Below are positions 35,536 to 43,673 of a stretch of DNA of 64,000 nt, piece after piece. The translations under genes were made by a program, and so were the position numbers. The stretch's first letter is position 1. Every line of letters starts with the position of its first letter. The notes under the pieces are model-generated. The model saw only the letters and a list, made by a program, of their open reading frames with translations. It did not search any database and had not been told where the DNA came from. This DNA comes from Neorhizobium sp. UBA3556 (GTDB taxonomy: Bacteria > Pseudomonadota > Alphaproteobacteria > Rhizobiales > Rhizobiaceae): contig DFNX01000016.1 of the NCBI GenBank assembly GCA_002376235.1, forward strand, positions 124,001-188,000. Reading direction: 5' to 3'.

Positions 35536-37110
35536 ATGGACGACATCAGCCAGCAGACGGACGTGAGCGGAGGTTCCGGACGGCGCAGTCGTGGCGAAAG
35601 GGGCGCAGCCGGCAGGCGCGCGGCCCGCACCGGCGGCGGTCCCGGCGCATCCTTGCCCTATATCACCCGCAAGATCGGTTCCTACGAGGTCCTTGACGAA
35701 GAGGGACTGGAACTGATCGAGCGCAATGCCGATACGATCCTAGAAGAAATCGGCATCGAGTTCCGCGATGACGAGGAAGCGCTGGAACTCTGGGCCAAGG
35801 CCGGTGCCGATGTACGCGGCAGCCGCGTGCATTTTCCGAAAGGACTGTGCCGCGAACTTCTGAAGACCGCGCCGAGCGAATTCACCTGGCATGCGCGCAA
35901 TCCGGAACGCAACGTCCATGTCGGCGGCAAGGCGACGATCTTTGCGCCCGTCTACGGCCCCCCCTTCGTCCGTGATCTGGACGGAAATCGCCGTTATGCG
36001 ACCATCGAGGATTTCCGCAACTTCGTGAAACTGTCCTATCTGGCGCCGTCGATGCACTCGTCGGGCGGCACGGTCTGCGAACCGGTCGACGTGCCGGTCA
36101 ACAAGCGACATCTCGATATGGTCTACAGCCATATCAAATATTCCGACAAACCCTTCATGGGCTCGGTCACAGCGCCCGAACGTGCCGAAGACACGATCGC
36201 CATGGCCAAGCTCGTTTTCGGCGACGAATTCGTCGAAAACAATTGCGTCACGCTCAACCTCATCAACGCCAATTCGCCGATGGTCTTCGACGGCACCATG
36301 CTCGGTGCCCTGAAGGTCTATGCAAGGCATAATCAGGCGTCTGTCGTTTCGCCGTTCATTCTGTCAGGTGCCATGAGCCCGGTCACGGTCGCTGGAACGC
36401 TGACTCAGATCCTGGCCGAGGTGTTGGCCGGTGCCGCAACCACGCAGCTCATCCGCCCCGGCTCGCCGGTCCTGTTCGGCACCTTCGCCGCCTCGATCTC
36501 CATGCAGTCGGGCGCTCCGACCTTCGGCACGCCGGAACCCTCGCTCGTCTCCTATGGTGCCGCCCAGCTCGCCCGCCGCCTTGGTCTGCCGTTCCGCACC
36601 GGCGGCTCGCTTTGCGCCTCCAAGGTACCGGATGCGCAGGCCGCCCACGAATCGGCAAACACGCTCAACATGACGCTGCTGGCTGGCACCAATTTCGTCC
36701 TCCATGCCGCTGGCTGGCTCGAAGGCGGTCTCGTCTCGTCCTACGAGAAATTCATGATCGACCAGGACCAGCTAGGCATGATGCAGAAGATGGCGGAGGG
36801 CGTCGATCTGTCTGCCGAAGGCCAGGCGCTCGATGCGATCCGCGAGGTTGGGCCGGGCAGTCACTATCTCGGCTGCTCCCACACTCAGGCGCATTTCCAG
36901 ACGGCCTTCTACCGCTCGCCACTTGCCGACAACAATTCCTTCGAGCAGTGGGAAATCGAGGGCTCCAAACGCATCGAGGACCGTGCCAATGCGCTATGCC
37001 GCATCTGGCTCGACAATTACGAGGCCCCGCCGCTCGATCCGGCGATCGACGAGGCGCTTCTTGCCTTCATCAAGGACCGCAAGGATTCGATGCCCGACGC
37101 CTTCACTTGA
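35536..37110 (+). CDS. MttB-superfamily (non-pyrrolysine) quaternary-amine:corrinoid methyltransferase
   Basis: A 524-residue TIM-barrel methyltransferase of the trimethylamine methyltransferase family. No in-frame amber codon interrupts it, so it belongs to the non-Pyl branch, whose characterised members demethylate glycine betaine (MtgB) and related betaines. Substrate is inferred from neighbouring betaine-class importer and Bmt. Core features are FAPVYGPPFVRDLDG, INANSPMVFDGTMLGAL, SGAMSPVTVAGTLTQ and SGAPTFGTPEP. Residues 5–38 are a Gly/Arg-rich tail (SGGSGRRSRGERGAAGRRAA). Shine–Dalgarno gaggaag. Divergent from the corrinoid-protein gene. Confidence 0.87.
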   Translation: MDDISQQTDVSGGSGRRSRGERGAAGRRAARTGGGPGASLPYITRKIGSYEVLDEEGLELIERNADTILEEIGIEFRDDEEALELWAKAGADVRGSRVHFPKGLCRELLKTAPSEFTWHARNPERNVHVGGKATIFAPVYGPPFVRDLDGNRRYATIEDFRNFVKLSYLAPSMHSSGGTVCEPVDVPVNKRHLDMVYSHIKYSDKPFMGSVTAPERAEDTIAMAKLVFGDEFVENNCVTLNLINANSPMVFDGTMLGALKVYARHNQASVVSPFILSGAMSPVTVAGTLTQILAEVLAGAATTQLIRPGSPVLFGTFAASISMQSGAPTFGTPEPSLVSYGAAQLARRLGLPFRTGGSLCASKVPDAQAAHESANTLNMTLLAGTNFVLHAAGWLEGGLVSSYEKFMIDQDQLGMMQKMAEGVDLSAEGQALDAIREVGPGSHYLGCSHTQAHFQTAFYRSPLADNNSFEQWEIEGSKRIEDRANALCRIWLDNYEAPPLDPAIDEALLAFIKDRKDSMPDAFT

Positions 37111-37219
37111 AGAGAGCCCGAGGCCGCCAGGGAGCAAGGCGGTGCAAGGCAGGTCGCCGATTTCATTCAAGGCAGCGTCTGGCGACCACATTACGAATAC
37201 AAGGGGCCGCGCTGAACCG

Positions 37220-37903
37220 ATGAGCGGCCCTTCACCCATCTGCCGCGAGATCGAGGCTGCCCTGAAACCGAGCGGCATGCTGATACGCGGCACGGTTGAT
37301 TTCCCTGCGGGCGAGGGGCCTGAGCTCACCGATGGTAGCCATGCCGCCTCGGTCGTGCTGCTCGGCAATGCCGGCGGCTCCATCTGGCCGGCTTTCTCTC
37401 GGTGGAAGGCCCGCTATGATGGCTCCGATCCGCTCGACATCTGGTCGAAAGAGATCATTCGCCCATTGGCGCAATCACTCGGCGGCACTGCCTATTTCCC
37501 CTCCGATCAACCCTGGCAGCCGTTCCAGCAATGGGCGATGCGTGCTGAGGGGCTGAAGCCGTCTCCACTCGGCATCCTGATCCATCCCGAATACGGTCTC
37601 TGGCATGGTTATCGCGGTGCAATCGGTTTTGCCGTAAAGGCTGGAGATAATGCAGTCACCCATGTGGGACATGCCTGCGATTGCTGCAATTCAAAGCCCT
37701 GCCTGACCACCTGTCCCGTTTCTGCGATAGCTCCAAATCCTGCGGATTTCGCCGTTTCTGCCTGCCGAAATCATCTCGCAACCCTTTTAGGGCGGCGCGA
37801 CTGCATGATCTCCGGCTGCGCCGCGCGCAATGCCTGTCCGGTCGGCGCAGACTATCGCTATCCCGTGGAACAACTGAAATTCCACATGGCTGCGCTCGGC
37901 TGA
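37220..37903 (+). CDS. 4Fe-4S protein, QueG-like C-terminal ferredoxin fold
   Basis: A 227-residue soluble protein with a C-terminal Cys cluster region, CDCCNSKPCLTTCP then CRNHL and CMISGCAARNACPVG, enough for two 4Fe-4S clusters. The fold order recalls the ferredoxin half of epoxyqueuosine reductase, but the cobalamin part of QueG is not evident. It lies 109 bases downstream of the MttB-type gene on the same strand. I infer a role as electron donor to the corrinoid activase or as corrinoid reductase. ATG at 37220; the upstream frame overlaps nothing useful. Confidence 0.7.
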   Translation: MSGPSPICREIEAALKPSGMLIRGTVDFPAGEGPELTDGSHAASVVLLGNAGGSIWPAFSRWKARYDGSDPLDIWSKEIIRPLAQSLGGTAYFPSDQPWQPFQQWAMRAEGLKPSPLGILIHPEYGLWHGYRGAIGFAVKAGDNAVTHVGHACDCCNSKPCLTTCPVSAIAPNPADFAVSACRNHLATLLGRRDCMISGCAARNACPVGADYRYPVEQLKFHMAALG

Positions 37904-38005
37904 GGCGCGTCAAAATAGACATCAGGCCGCTGAGAGATTGCGTCTGCGAGCGGACGCGCTACATTCATAATGCCTGACATAAAACCACCTGGGAGGAGTG
38001 ACTGT

Positions 38006-38380
38006 ATGAAACGCATGTGGCCCGATGAGTTTGACTATGTTCTGGATGGTGCCGAGGAGGTCATGCTGGAGGCTCCGGCCACGGTCAACGAGGAAGGGGT
38101 GGAACTCGACGCGATCCACCGGCCGGCCTTAAAGGTTCGCCTGTCGCAGCAGGATTTTGAAAAGATCTGGCCGCTCGCAGAGGCCCGCTACCGCTTGGAT
38201 GGACGTTTCGCCGGCAAGGCAATCACTCTGATTGCCAACAATCCGCATTATCACGCCTGGCATCCGGCCGATGGCGGGTCTGTTGAGGATGTCTCCGACA
38301 GCGGTGTGGCCTACACAACGAAATATGTCGTTGCTCACTTTCTGTTCGACGATGTGAGCGAAGCTGCCGTCGCGGCGTGA
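38006..38380 (+). CDS. Hypothetical protein
   Basis: A 124-residue acidic protein that starts MKRMWPDEFDYVLDGAEEV after a very good Shine–Dalgarno (gggaggag). It has no signal peptide, membrane segment or cysteine beyond the start region. I do not recognise the family. It lies downstream of the MttB/Fe-S pair and may belong to the same transcript, though 100 bases separate it. A hairpin follows its stop. Confidence 0.6.
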   Translation: MKRMWPDEFDYVLDGAEEVMLEAPATVNEEGVELDAIHRPALKVRLSQQDFEKIWPLAEARYRLDGRFAGKAITLIANNPHYHAWHPADGGSVEDVSDSGVAYTTKYVVAHFLFDDVSEAAVAA

Positions 38381-38421
38381 CGCGACTTGACTGGTCGCAA
38401 AAGCGATAGACACCGCCACCA

Positions 38422-38454
38422 AAGGCCGGCTCCACACGATGGGGTCGGCCTTTG
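38422..38454 (+). terminator. Stem-loop after the hypothetical gene
   Basis: Arms aaaggccg / cggccttt, extended inward by ctcc/gggg across a bulge. Short T runs follow, and a 9-T tract lies at 38481–38489. It separates the methyl-transfer genes from the sigma-factor gene. Confidence 0.55.
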
Positions 38455-38561
38455 CCTTTGCAGGTACGGCGGTTCTCGGATTTTTTTTTCGCTATCACCC
38501 CAAGGATTTTCTCTCGCCCAACGTCTAAGCTCCAAATGACAGGTAAGCGGACGGGACGAGC

Positions 38562-39089
38562 TTGAACGCCGAAATCCTCCAGAAAGCGTGCGAAGGTGAC
38601 CGGGATGCATTCTCGGCACTGATCGAGGCGCATTATGATTTCATCCATTCGGTCGCCTGGCGGTGGTCGGGTGTTGCGACCGATGCCGAGGATATAGCCC
38701 AGGACGTCTGCATTCGCCTGGCGCGGGCGGTTCGCGGTTTCAGGGGGAAATCCTCATTCCGCACATGGCTCTACACGCTGACGCTGAATGCGGTACGGGA
38801 TCATCAGCGTCAGGCCACCCGCCGCAGCCGCGATGAAAAGCGGTTGGCAAGCGATCCGCTCTACATCTCGGCAGCCCACGAACGCGAGGATGACAGCGAT
38901 GACGCTCTCTGGACTTCTGTCCGCACCCTGCCGGAAAAACAGCGTGACGCGGTCCTGCTGGTTTATGCCGAGGGCCTCAGTCACGCGGCGGCGGCGGATG
39001 TCATCGGCTGCTCCGAAAAGACCGTCTCCTGGCACCTGCATGAGGCACGCAAACGATTGAAGGACCTTCTGAGGAAGGAGGCAGTCTGA
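38562..39089 (+). CDS. ECF-family RNA polymerase sigma factor
   Basis: A 175-residue extracytoplasmic-function sigma factor with region 2 (HYDFIHSVAWRWSGVATDAEDIAQDVCIRL, about 24–53) and region 4 (LPEKQRDAVLLVYAEGLSHAAAADVIGCSEKTVSWHLHEARKRL). The start is a TTG at 38562 after acgggacgagc. A motif AACGTCTAA at 38520–38528 with aaggatttt upstream could be an autoregulatory promoter; that is only a guess. The VWA gene begins 2 bases after its stop, so the two are co-translated. Confidence 0.85.
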   Translation: MNAEILQKACEGDRDAFSALIEAHYDFIHSVAWRWSGVATDAEDIAQDVCIRLARAVRGFRGKSSFRTWLYTLTLNAVRDHQRQATRRSRDEKRLASDPLYISAAHEREDDSDDALWTSVRTLPEKQRDAVLLVYAEGLSHAAAADVIGCSEKTVSWHLHEARKRLKDLLRKEAV

Positions 39090-39091
39090 CC

Positions 39092-41122
39092 ATGACCGAT
39101 GAATTCGACAGATTGAGGAACAGTCCGCCGGCTCCCAAACCGTCTGAGGCGACGCGCTCCCGCGCGCTATCCGCTGCCATGCAGGCTTTCGATGCGGATG
39201 AAAAAAATGCGGACCAGACCCAAGGAAAAAGCTGGTGGCACCGTCAAAGCTCCATCCTCAACCGGATCTGGAGCAATAACATGATTACCCGGCATCATTA
39301 TCTCGCAGGCTCGGCTCTCGCCACGCTTCTGCTCATTCCGTCTGCCGCCTATCTCACCTTCGAACTGACACGCGGCAGCCTGCCTGTTGCTACCGGTATC
39401 TCCTCTACGTCGCCGGTGGAGGTGCCCGCACCGCAGGTTCAAAAGCAGGACAGCGCCCCCGATATCCGGCAGAAAGGTAACTTCACCGCGGATGAAGTCG
39501 CAAAATTGCTGAACAGTGAAGGGGCATCGGGTGGAGGTGCGAAGCGGTCGCCCCAGATGCTGGCCAAGTCATCGCCAGTGCCGATGGCCGAGCCTGTATC
39601 GCCTTCACCCGCCGCACCCTTGGCTTCTCGTGCCATGCCTCAGGCGGATGCGCGTTACGGCAATACCGCGACACTTGAAGCCATCGCACCGCCGGATCAA
39701 GGCCGTGATCGTTTCGCCAATGCCGACCCCAACCCGGTCAAGAGTGTCGCCACCGATCCTGTCTCGACCTTCTCCGTCGATGTCGATACGGCGTCCTATT
39801 CGTTTGTCCGCCGGGCTCTGCTGCAGGGGCGGCTTCCGGGGCCCGACAGCGTTCGTGTCGAGGAATTGGTCAACTATTTCCCCTATGACTGGCCGCGTCC
39901 GCAATCGGCCGACACACCGTTCCGCACCACCGTCACCGTGACGCCGACGCCCTGGAACGCCGGCACACGGCTGATGAACGTCGCGATCAAGGGGTATGAT
40001 TTGGCGCCGTCAGCGGCACCGCCCGCCAATCTGGTTTTCCTGATCGATGTCTCTGGCTCGATGAACGCGCCGGACAAACTGCCGTTGCTGAAAAGCGCCT
40101 TCCGTCTTCTGGTCAGCAAGCTGAGGCCTGAAGACAAGGTCTCGATCGTCACCTATGCCGGTTCCGCCGGCACGGTGCTTGAGCCAACCGAAGCCCGAGA
40201 GCGTGATAAGATACTCAACGCCATCGACACACTTCAGCCGGGCGGCTCGACCGCCGGCGCCGAAGGGATCGAGGCCGCCTATGGTCTGGCGCGCCAAGCC
40301 TTCATCAAGGATGGCGTCAACCGCGTCATGCTGGCCACGGATGGCGATTTCAACATCGGTGCCGCGAGCGACGAGGATCTCAAGCGCCTGATCGAGAACC
40401 GCCGCCGCGACGGTATCTATCTTTCGGTTCTCGGTTTCGGGCAGGGCAATCTCAACGATAGCCTGATGCAGACGCTGGCCCAGAACGGCAATGGCACAGC
40501 GGCCCATATCGATACACTGGCCGAAGCGCAGAAAACTCTGGTGGAGGAGGCGGGGTCGACGCTTTTCCCGATCGCCAAGGACGTAAAAATCCAGGTCGAG
40601 TTCAATCCGCAAAAGATTGCCGAATATCGGCTGATCGGTTACGAAACCCGCGCGTTGCGGCGCGAGGATTTCAACAACGATCGCGTCGATGCCGGAGATA
40701 TCGGTTCCGGCCACACGGTGACGGCGATCTACGAGGTTACGCCAAAGGGCAGCGAGGCGGTGCTCAACGATCCGCTTCGCTATGGAAAAACGTCGCCCGA
40801 AGCGCCGCCCGCATCAGCCTCCGATGAACTGGCCTTTGTCAAAATCCGCTACAAGCAACCGGATGGTGACACGAGCAAACTCATCACCACGGCGGTAACG
40901 CGGGCGAATTCTGTTGGTGATTTCAACGCTGCCCCGCAAGACGTCCGTTTTGCCACAGCCGTCGCCGCCTTCGGGCAGAAACTGCGCGGCACCCAGGCGC
41001 TTGACGCCTATTCCTACGGCTCGATCCTCGACATTGCCCGCAATGCCCGTGGCGAAGACCCATTCGGCTATCGAGCCGGATTTCTCGATCTGGTCCGGCT
41101 CGCGGATACGCTGAAGCGATAG
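39092..41122 (+). CDS. Membrane-anchored VWA-domain protein (YfbK-like)
   Basis: A 676-residue protein: cytoplasmic N-terminal ~65 residues, one membrane span (about 70–92, AGSALATLLLIPSAAYLTF), a low-complexity Pro/Ala linker, a VWFA-N-like region, a von Willebrand A domain with MIDAS DVSGSM (about residue 316), then a C-terminal DUF3520-like part. Paired with the upstream sigma factor, with 2 bases between them; the N-terminal cytoplasmic segment could be an anti-sigma domain, which is inference. Similar sigma–VWA pairs occur in other proteobacteria without a known signal. Confidence 0.85.
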   Translation: MTDEFDRLRNSPPAPKPSEATRSRALSAAMQAFDADEKNADQTQGKSWWHRQSSILNRIWSNNMITRHHYLAGSALATLLLIPSAAYLTFELTRGSLPVATGISSTSPVEVPAPQVQKQDSAPDIRQKGNFTADEVAKLLNSEGASGGGAKRSPQMLAKSSPVPMAEPVSPSPAAPLASRAMPQADARYGNTATLEAIAPPDQGRDRFANADPNPVKSVATDPVSTFSVDVDTASYSFVRRALLQGRLPGPDSVRVEELVNYFPYDWPRPQSADTPFRTTVTVTPTPWNAGTRLMNVAIKGYDLAPSAAPPANLVFLIDVSGSMNAPDKLPLLKSAFRLLVSKLRPEDKVSIVTYAGSAGTVLEPTEARERDKILNAIDTLQPGGSTAGAEGIEAAYGLARQAFIKDGVNRVMLATDGDFNIGAASDEDLKRLIENRRRDGIYLSVLGFGQGNLNDSLMQTLAQNGNGTAAHIDTLAEAQKTLVEEAGSTLFPIAKDVKIQVEFNPQKIAEYRLIGYETRALRREDFNNDRVDAGDIGSGHTVTAIYEVTPKGSEAVLNDPLRYGKTSPEAPPASASDELAFVKIRYKQPDGDTSKLITTAVTRANSVGDFNAAPQDVRFATAVAAFGQKLRGTQALDAYSYGSILDIARNARGEDPFGYRAGFLDLVRLADTLKR

Positions 41123-41132
41123 AAGAGGTCGT

Positions 41133-41483
41133 TCAGACCGGCGCCTTCGGGTAGGCCCGCTCCAGACCGCCGGAGCGGGTAAGTCCCTGTTTGAAGGCCT
41201 GATAGGCGGGATGCTGACCTGATTTTGCCGCTTCGGCCAGACGTATCTGCAGGCGGTCGGGGGCTGCATTGCCCAGCCATTCTCCGCATTTTTCCAGCCT
41301 CAGCGTGTTCAGGAAGCGCGCTTCGGAAGCCTGGTCGAGATAGAGATGCAGGCCAGCCAGCATCAGGTCGTCCTGCATCGGATTTTCCATCAACAGCTTC
41401 AGCCAGCCCTGCTTTTCGTCGGAAAGGCTGGTCAGCCCTTCGGCGATGGTTTCGCGGCTTCCGATTGTCGATACGCTGGTCAT
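41133..41483 (-). CDS. Hypothetical protein downstream of bmt
   Basis: A 116-residue, helix-rich protein (DEKQGWLKLLMENPMQDDLMLAGLHLYLDQASEARFLNTLRL) without signal peptide. The start is 21 bases after the bmt stop, so it is probably co-transcribed with bmt. It converges with the VWA gene (10 bases apart). I do not recognise the family; a role in betaine or methionine metabolism is suggested only by position. Confidence 0.6.
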   Translation of the reverse strand: MTSVSTIGSRETIAEGLTSLSDEKQGWLKLLMENPMQDDLMLAGLHLYLDQASEARFLNTLRLEKCGEWLGNAAPDRLQIRLAEAAKSGQHPAYQAFKQGLTRSGGLERAYPKAPV

Positions 41484-41504
41484 GCTTAAAAGTCCCCGTT
41501 GCCT

Positions 41505-42518
41505 TCAGCCCCGGCGACGACGGCGTTCCCGGCCGGAATCGCCGCCGGATTCGCTGGCCATCTTATTGCGGAGCGGGCCGATCTTGTCGACGATTTCCTC
41601 GATTGTCGGGCGAGGACGCGGTGTATAATCGTCGAGAGCCGAACGCATCGCCGCCAGATGTTCGCAGGACGTACCACAGCATCCGCCGATGATCTTTGCG
41701 CCTGCATCGCGGGCAAGCCGCGCATATTCCGCCATCAGCGGCGGCGTACCGGAATAATAGATCTCCGAGCCACGAAATTCCGGAATGCCGCAATTGCCCT
41801 TCACGATGGTGATCGCATCCGGGCTGGCTTCCGTCATGTCGAGCAGAGAGGAGAGAATGTCGGATGCTCCGACGCCGCAATTGGCGCCGACTGCTTCCGG
41901 TCCACTGCCGATATCGGCGGCAACCCCATGGATATCCTTGGGGGTCAGCCCCATCATCGTCTTGCCGGCCGTGTCGAACGATCCGGTATAGGTGTAGGGC
42001 AGGCCGACCCTCACCGCCGCTTCCGCCGCAGCCCTTATTTCGTCGGCTGCAGACATGGTTTCGATCCAGGCGACATCGACGCCACCGGCTTTCAATCCTT
42101 CCATCTGCTCGGCAAAGGCCTGAACCGCATCCTCATAGGATAGTGCTCCAAGCGGGATCAGCAATTCTCCGGTCGGTCCCACCGAACCCGCAACGATTAC
42201 CTTCCTGCCTGCGTTATCGGCCACCGCACGGGCAATCTCTGCGGCGCGTTTGTTGAGTGAAAACACCCGGTCCTCAGCGTGATGCAGTTTCAGCCGGTGG
42301 CGCGTGCCGCCGAATGTGTTGGTCAGGATGATATCGGCACCCGCATCGACGAAATCCTGATGCAGTTTGGTAATCCGCTCTGGATGCGCCTCGTTCCACA
42401 ATTCGGGCGCTTCGCCGGCTTCCAGACCCGCAGCAAACAAATTGGTTCCGGTCGCGCCATCCGCCAGAAGAACGCCTTTTTCGGCAATCAGAGCAGTCAA
42501 TGGATTGGTTGTCGGCAT
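41505..42518 (-). CDS. bmt: Betaine–homocysteine S-methyltransferase
   Basis: A zinc enzyme transferring a methyl group from glycine betaine to homocysteine to give methionine and dimethylglycine. It has the homocysteine-methyltransferase barrel with DGATGTNL near residue 20 and zinc ligands Cys214 (GANC) and Cys280–281 (GGCCGTS). 337 residues, near other bacterial Bmt proteins. The C terminus carries a Gly/Arg tail (SGGDSGRERRRRRG). Start ATG after gaggg. A perfect AT-rich palindrome 27 bases upstream resembles operators of methionine-cycle repressors. Assignment versus other S-methyltransferases leans on context and on the known rhizobial gene. Confidence 0.85.
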   Translation of the reverse strand: MPTTNPLTALIAEKGVLLADGATGTNLFAAGLEAGEAPELWNEAHPERITKLHQDFVDAGADIILTNTFGGTRHRLKLHHAEDRVFSLNKRAAEIARAVADNAGRKVIVAGSVGPTGELLIPLGALSYEDAVQAFAEQMEGLKAGGVDVAWIETMSAADEIRAAAEAAVRVGLPYTYTGSFDTAGKTMMGLTPKDIHGVAADIGSGPEAVGANCGVGASDILSSLLDMTEASPDAITIVKGNCGIPEFRGSEIYYSGTPPLMAEYARLARDAGAKIIGGCCGTSCEHLAAMRSALDDYTPRPRPTIEEIVDKIGPLRNKMASESGGDSGRERRRRRG

Positions 42519-42544
42519 GGCACCCTCATGAATGCTGAATGTCA

Positions 42545-42566
42545 GATATAAAGATCCCTTTATATC
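42545..42566. promoter_or_regulatory. SahR-like palindromic operator before bmt
   Basis: A perfect inverted repeat with 9-base arms (gatataaag and its complement) around 4 bases. From memory, this closely matches operators of ArsR-type SAH-responsive regulators that control methionine-cycle genes in alphaproteobacteria. It sits 27 bases before the bmt start, where it would overlap the promoter. Confidence 0.6.
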
Positions 42567-42620
42567 CTTTCAAGAAAAGGGCATGCGCCGGCTGCGACGC
42601 GGGTGCTTCTATTTCCGCCC

Positions 42621-43673
42621 TCATTCAGCTGCCATCTGAGGGGATTCCGAACCTGCCGGCGTCACCATCGCCGTCATCATCGTCTGCAGATCGAGTGTGC
42701 CGATCGGCGTTCCCGCCTCATCAATGATCGTTGCCTTGGTCTGGCCGCTCTCGGTCATCGCCTTGGCGGCGGCTTCGAGCGTGGTGGTCGCCTCGATGCG
42801 TACTCCATCCGCCACGCCGTCGAACGGCTTCATGACTGTTTTTGCCTGGATCACCCGGCCGCGGTTCACCTCCTTGACGAAGGCGGTGATGTAGTCATCG
42901 GCTGGTGACAGCACGATCTCCTGACCGGTTCCCTGCTGCACGACCTGACCGTCACGCAGGATAGCGATCTCGTCACCGAGCCTGAGTGCTTCGTCCAGAT
43001 CATGGGTGATGAAAACCACGGTCTTTTTCAGTTCCGCCTGCAGGTCGAGAAGCACGGTCTGCATGTCGACGCGGATCAACGGGTCTAGCGCCGAATAAGC
43101 CTCATCCATCAGCAGGATGTCGGCATCGTTGGTAAGAGCCCGCGCAAGCCCAACGCGCTGCTGCATGCCGCCGGAAAGCTGGTTCGGATAGTGATGTTCA
43201 AACCCGGACAATCCCACGCGGTCGATCCAGTACTGTCCCTTCTTCAGACTTGCAGAGCGGGAAACGCCTTGGATATCGAGTCCGTAGACGGTGTTTTCGA
43301 TCACCGTCCGGTGCGGCAGAAGAGCAAATTTCTGGAACACCATCGCCGTCTTGTGGCGGCGGAATTCCCGAAGATCCCGTTCGTTCATGCCGCAGACATT
43401 GACCCCGTCGTAGACGACTTCGCCATAGGTCGGCTCGATCAGCCGGTTGATATGACGGATCAGCGTAGACTTGCCCGAACCTGAAAGCCCCATGACGACG
43501 GTAATGCCACCGGCCGGCATGGAAATATTGATATCTTTCAGGCCCAGCACATGTCCGTAGCGCTCGTTGAGTTCCGCCTTTGAAAGCCCGTTCCTCACGG
43601 CCTCCACATGCTGGCGGGCATTCGGTCCGAAGATCTTGTAGAGGCCTTTGATCTCGATGCCGTGACTAGCCAT
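42621..43673 (-). CDS. Betaine/quaternary-amine ABC importer, ATP-binding subunit
   Basis: A 350-residue ProV/OpuAA-type ATPase: Walker A GLSGSGKST, Q loop region, signature LSGGMQQRVGLARA, Walker B ILLMDEAYSALDP, then two C-terminal CBS-like modules (about 270–340) that in relatives sense osmolarity or nucleotides. The ATG at 43673 overlaps the permease stop by 8 bases, setting the start; the frame upstream of it is the permease gene in another frame. It belongs to a three-gene importer with the permease and binding protein upstream. Confidence 0.92.
   Translation of the reverse strand: MASHGIEIKGLYKIFGPNARQHVEAVRNGLSKAELNERYGHVLGLKDINISMPAGGITVVMGLSGSGKSTLIRHINRLIEPTYGEVVYDGVNVCGMNERDLREFRRHKTAMVFQKFALLPHRTVIENTVYGLDIQGVSRSASLKKGQYWIDRVGLSGFEHHYPNQLSGGMQQRVGLARALTNDADILLMDEAYSALDPLIRVDMQTVLLDLQAELKKTVVFITHDLDEALRLGDEIAILRDGQVVQQGTGQEIVLSPADDYITAFVKEVNRGRVIQAKTVMKPFDGVADGVRIEATTTLEAAAKAMTESGQTKATIIDEAGTPIGTLDLQTMMTAMVTPAGSESPQMAAE

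Noticed and set aside
35536..37110. Pyrrolysine-encoding TAG in the MttB-type gene
   Set aside because: The frame has no internal stop over its full family length.
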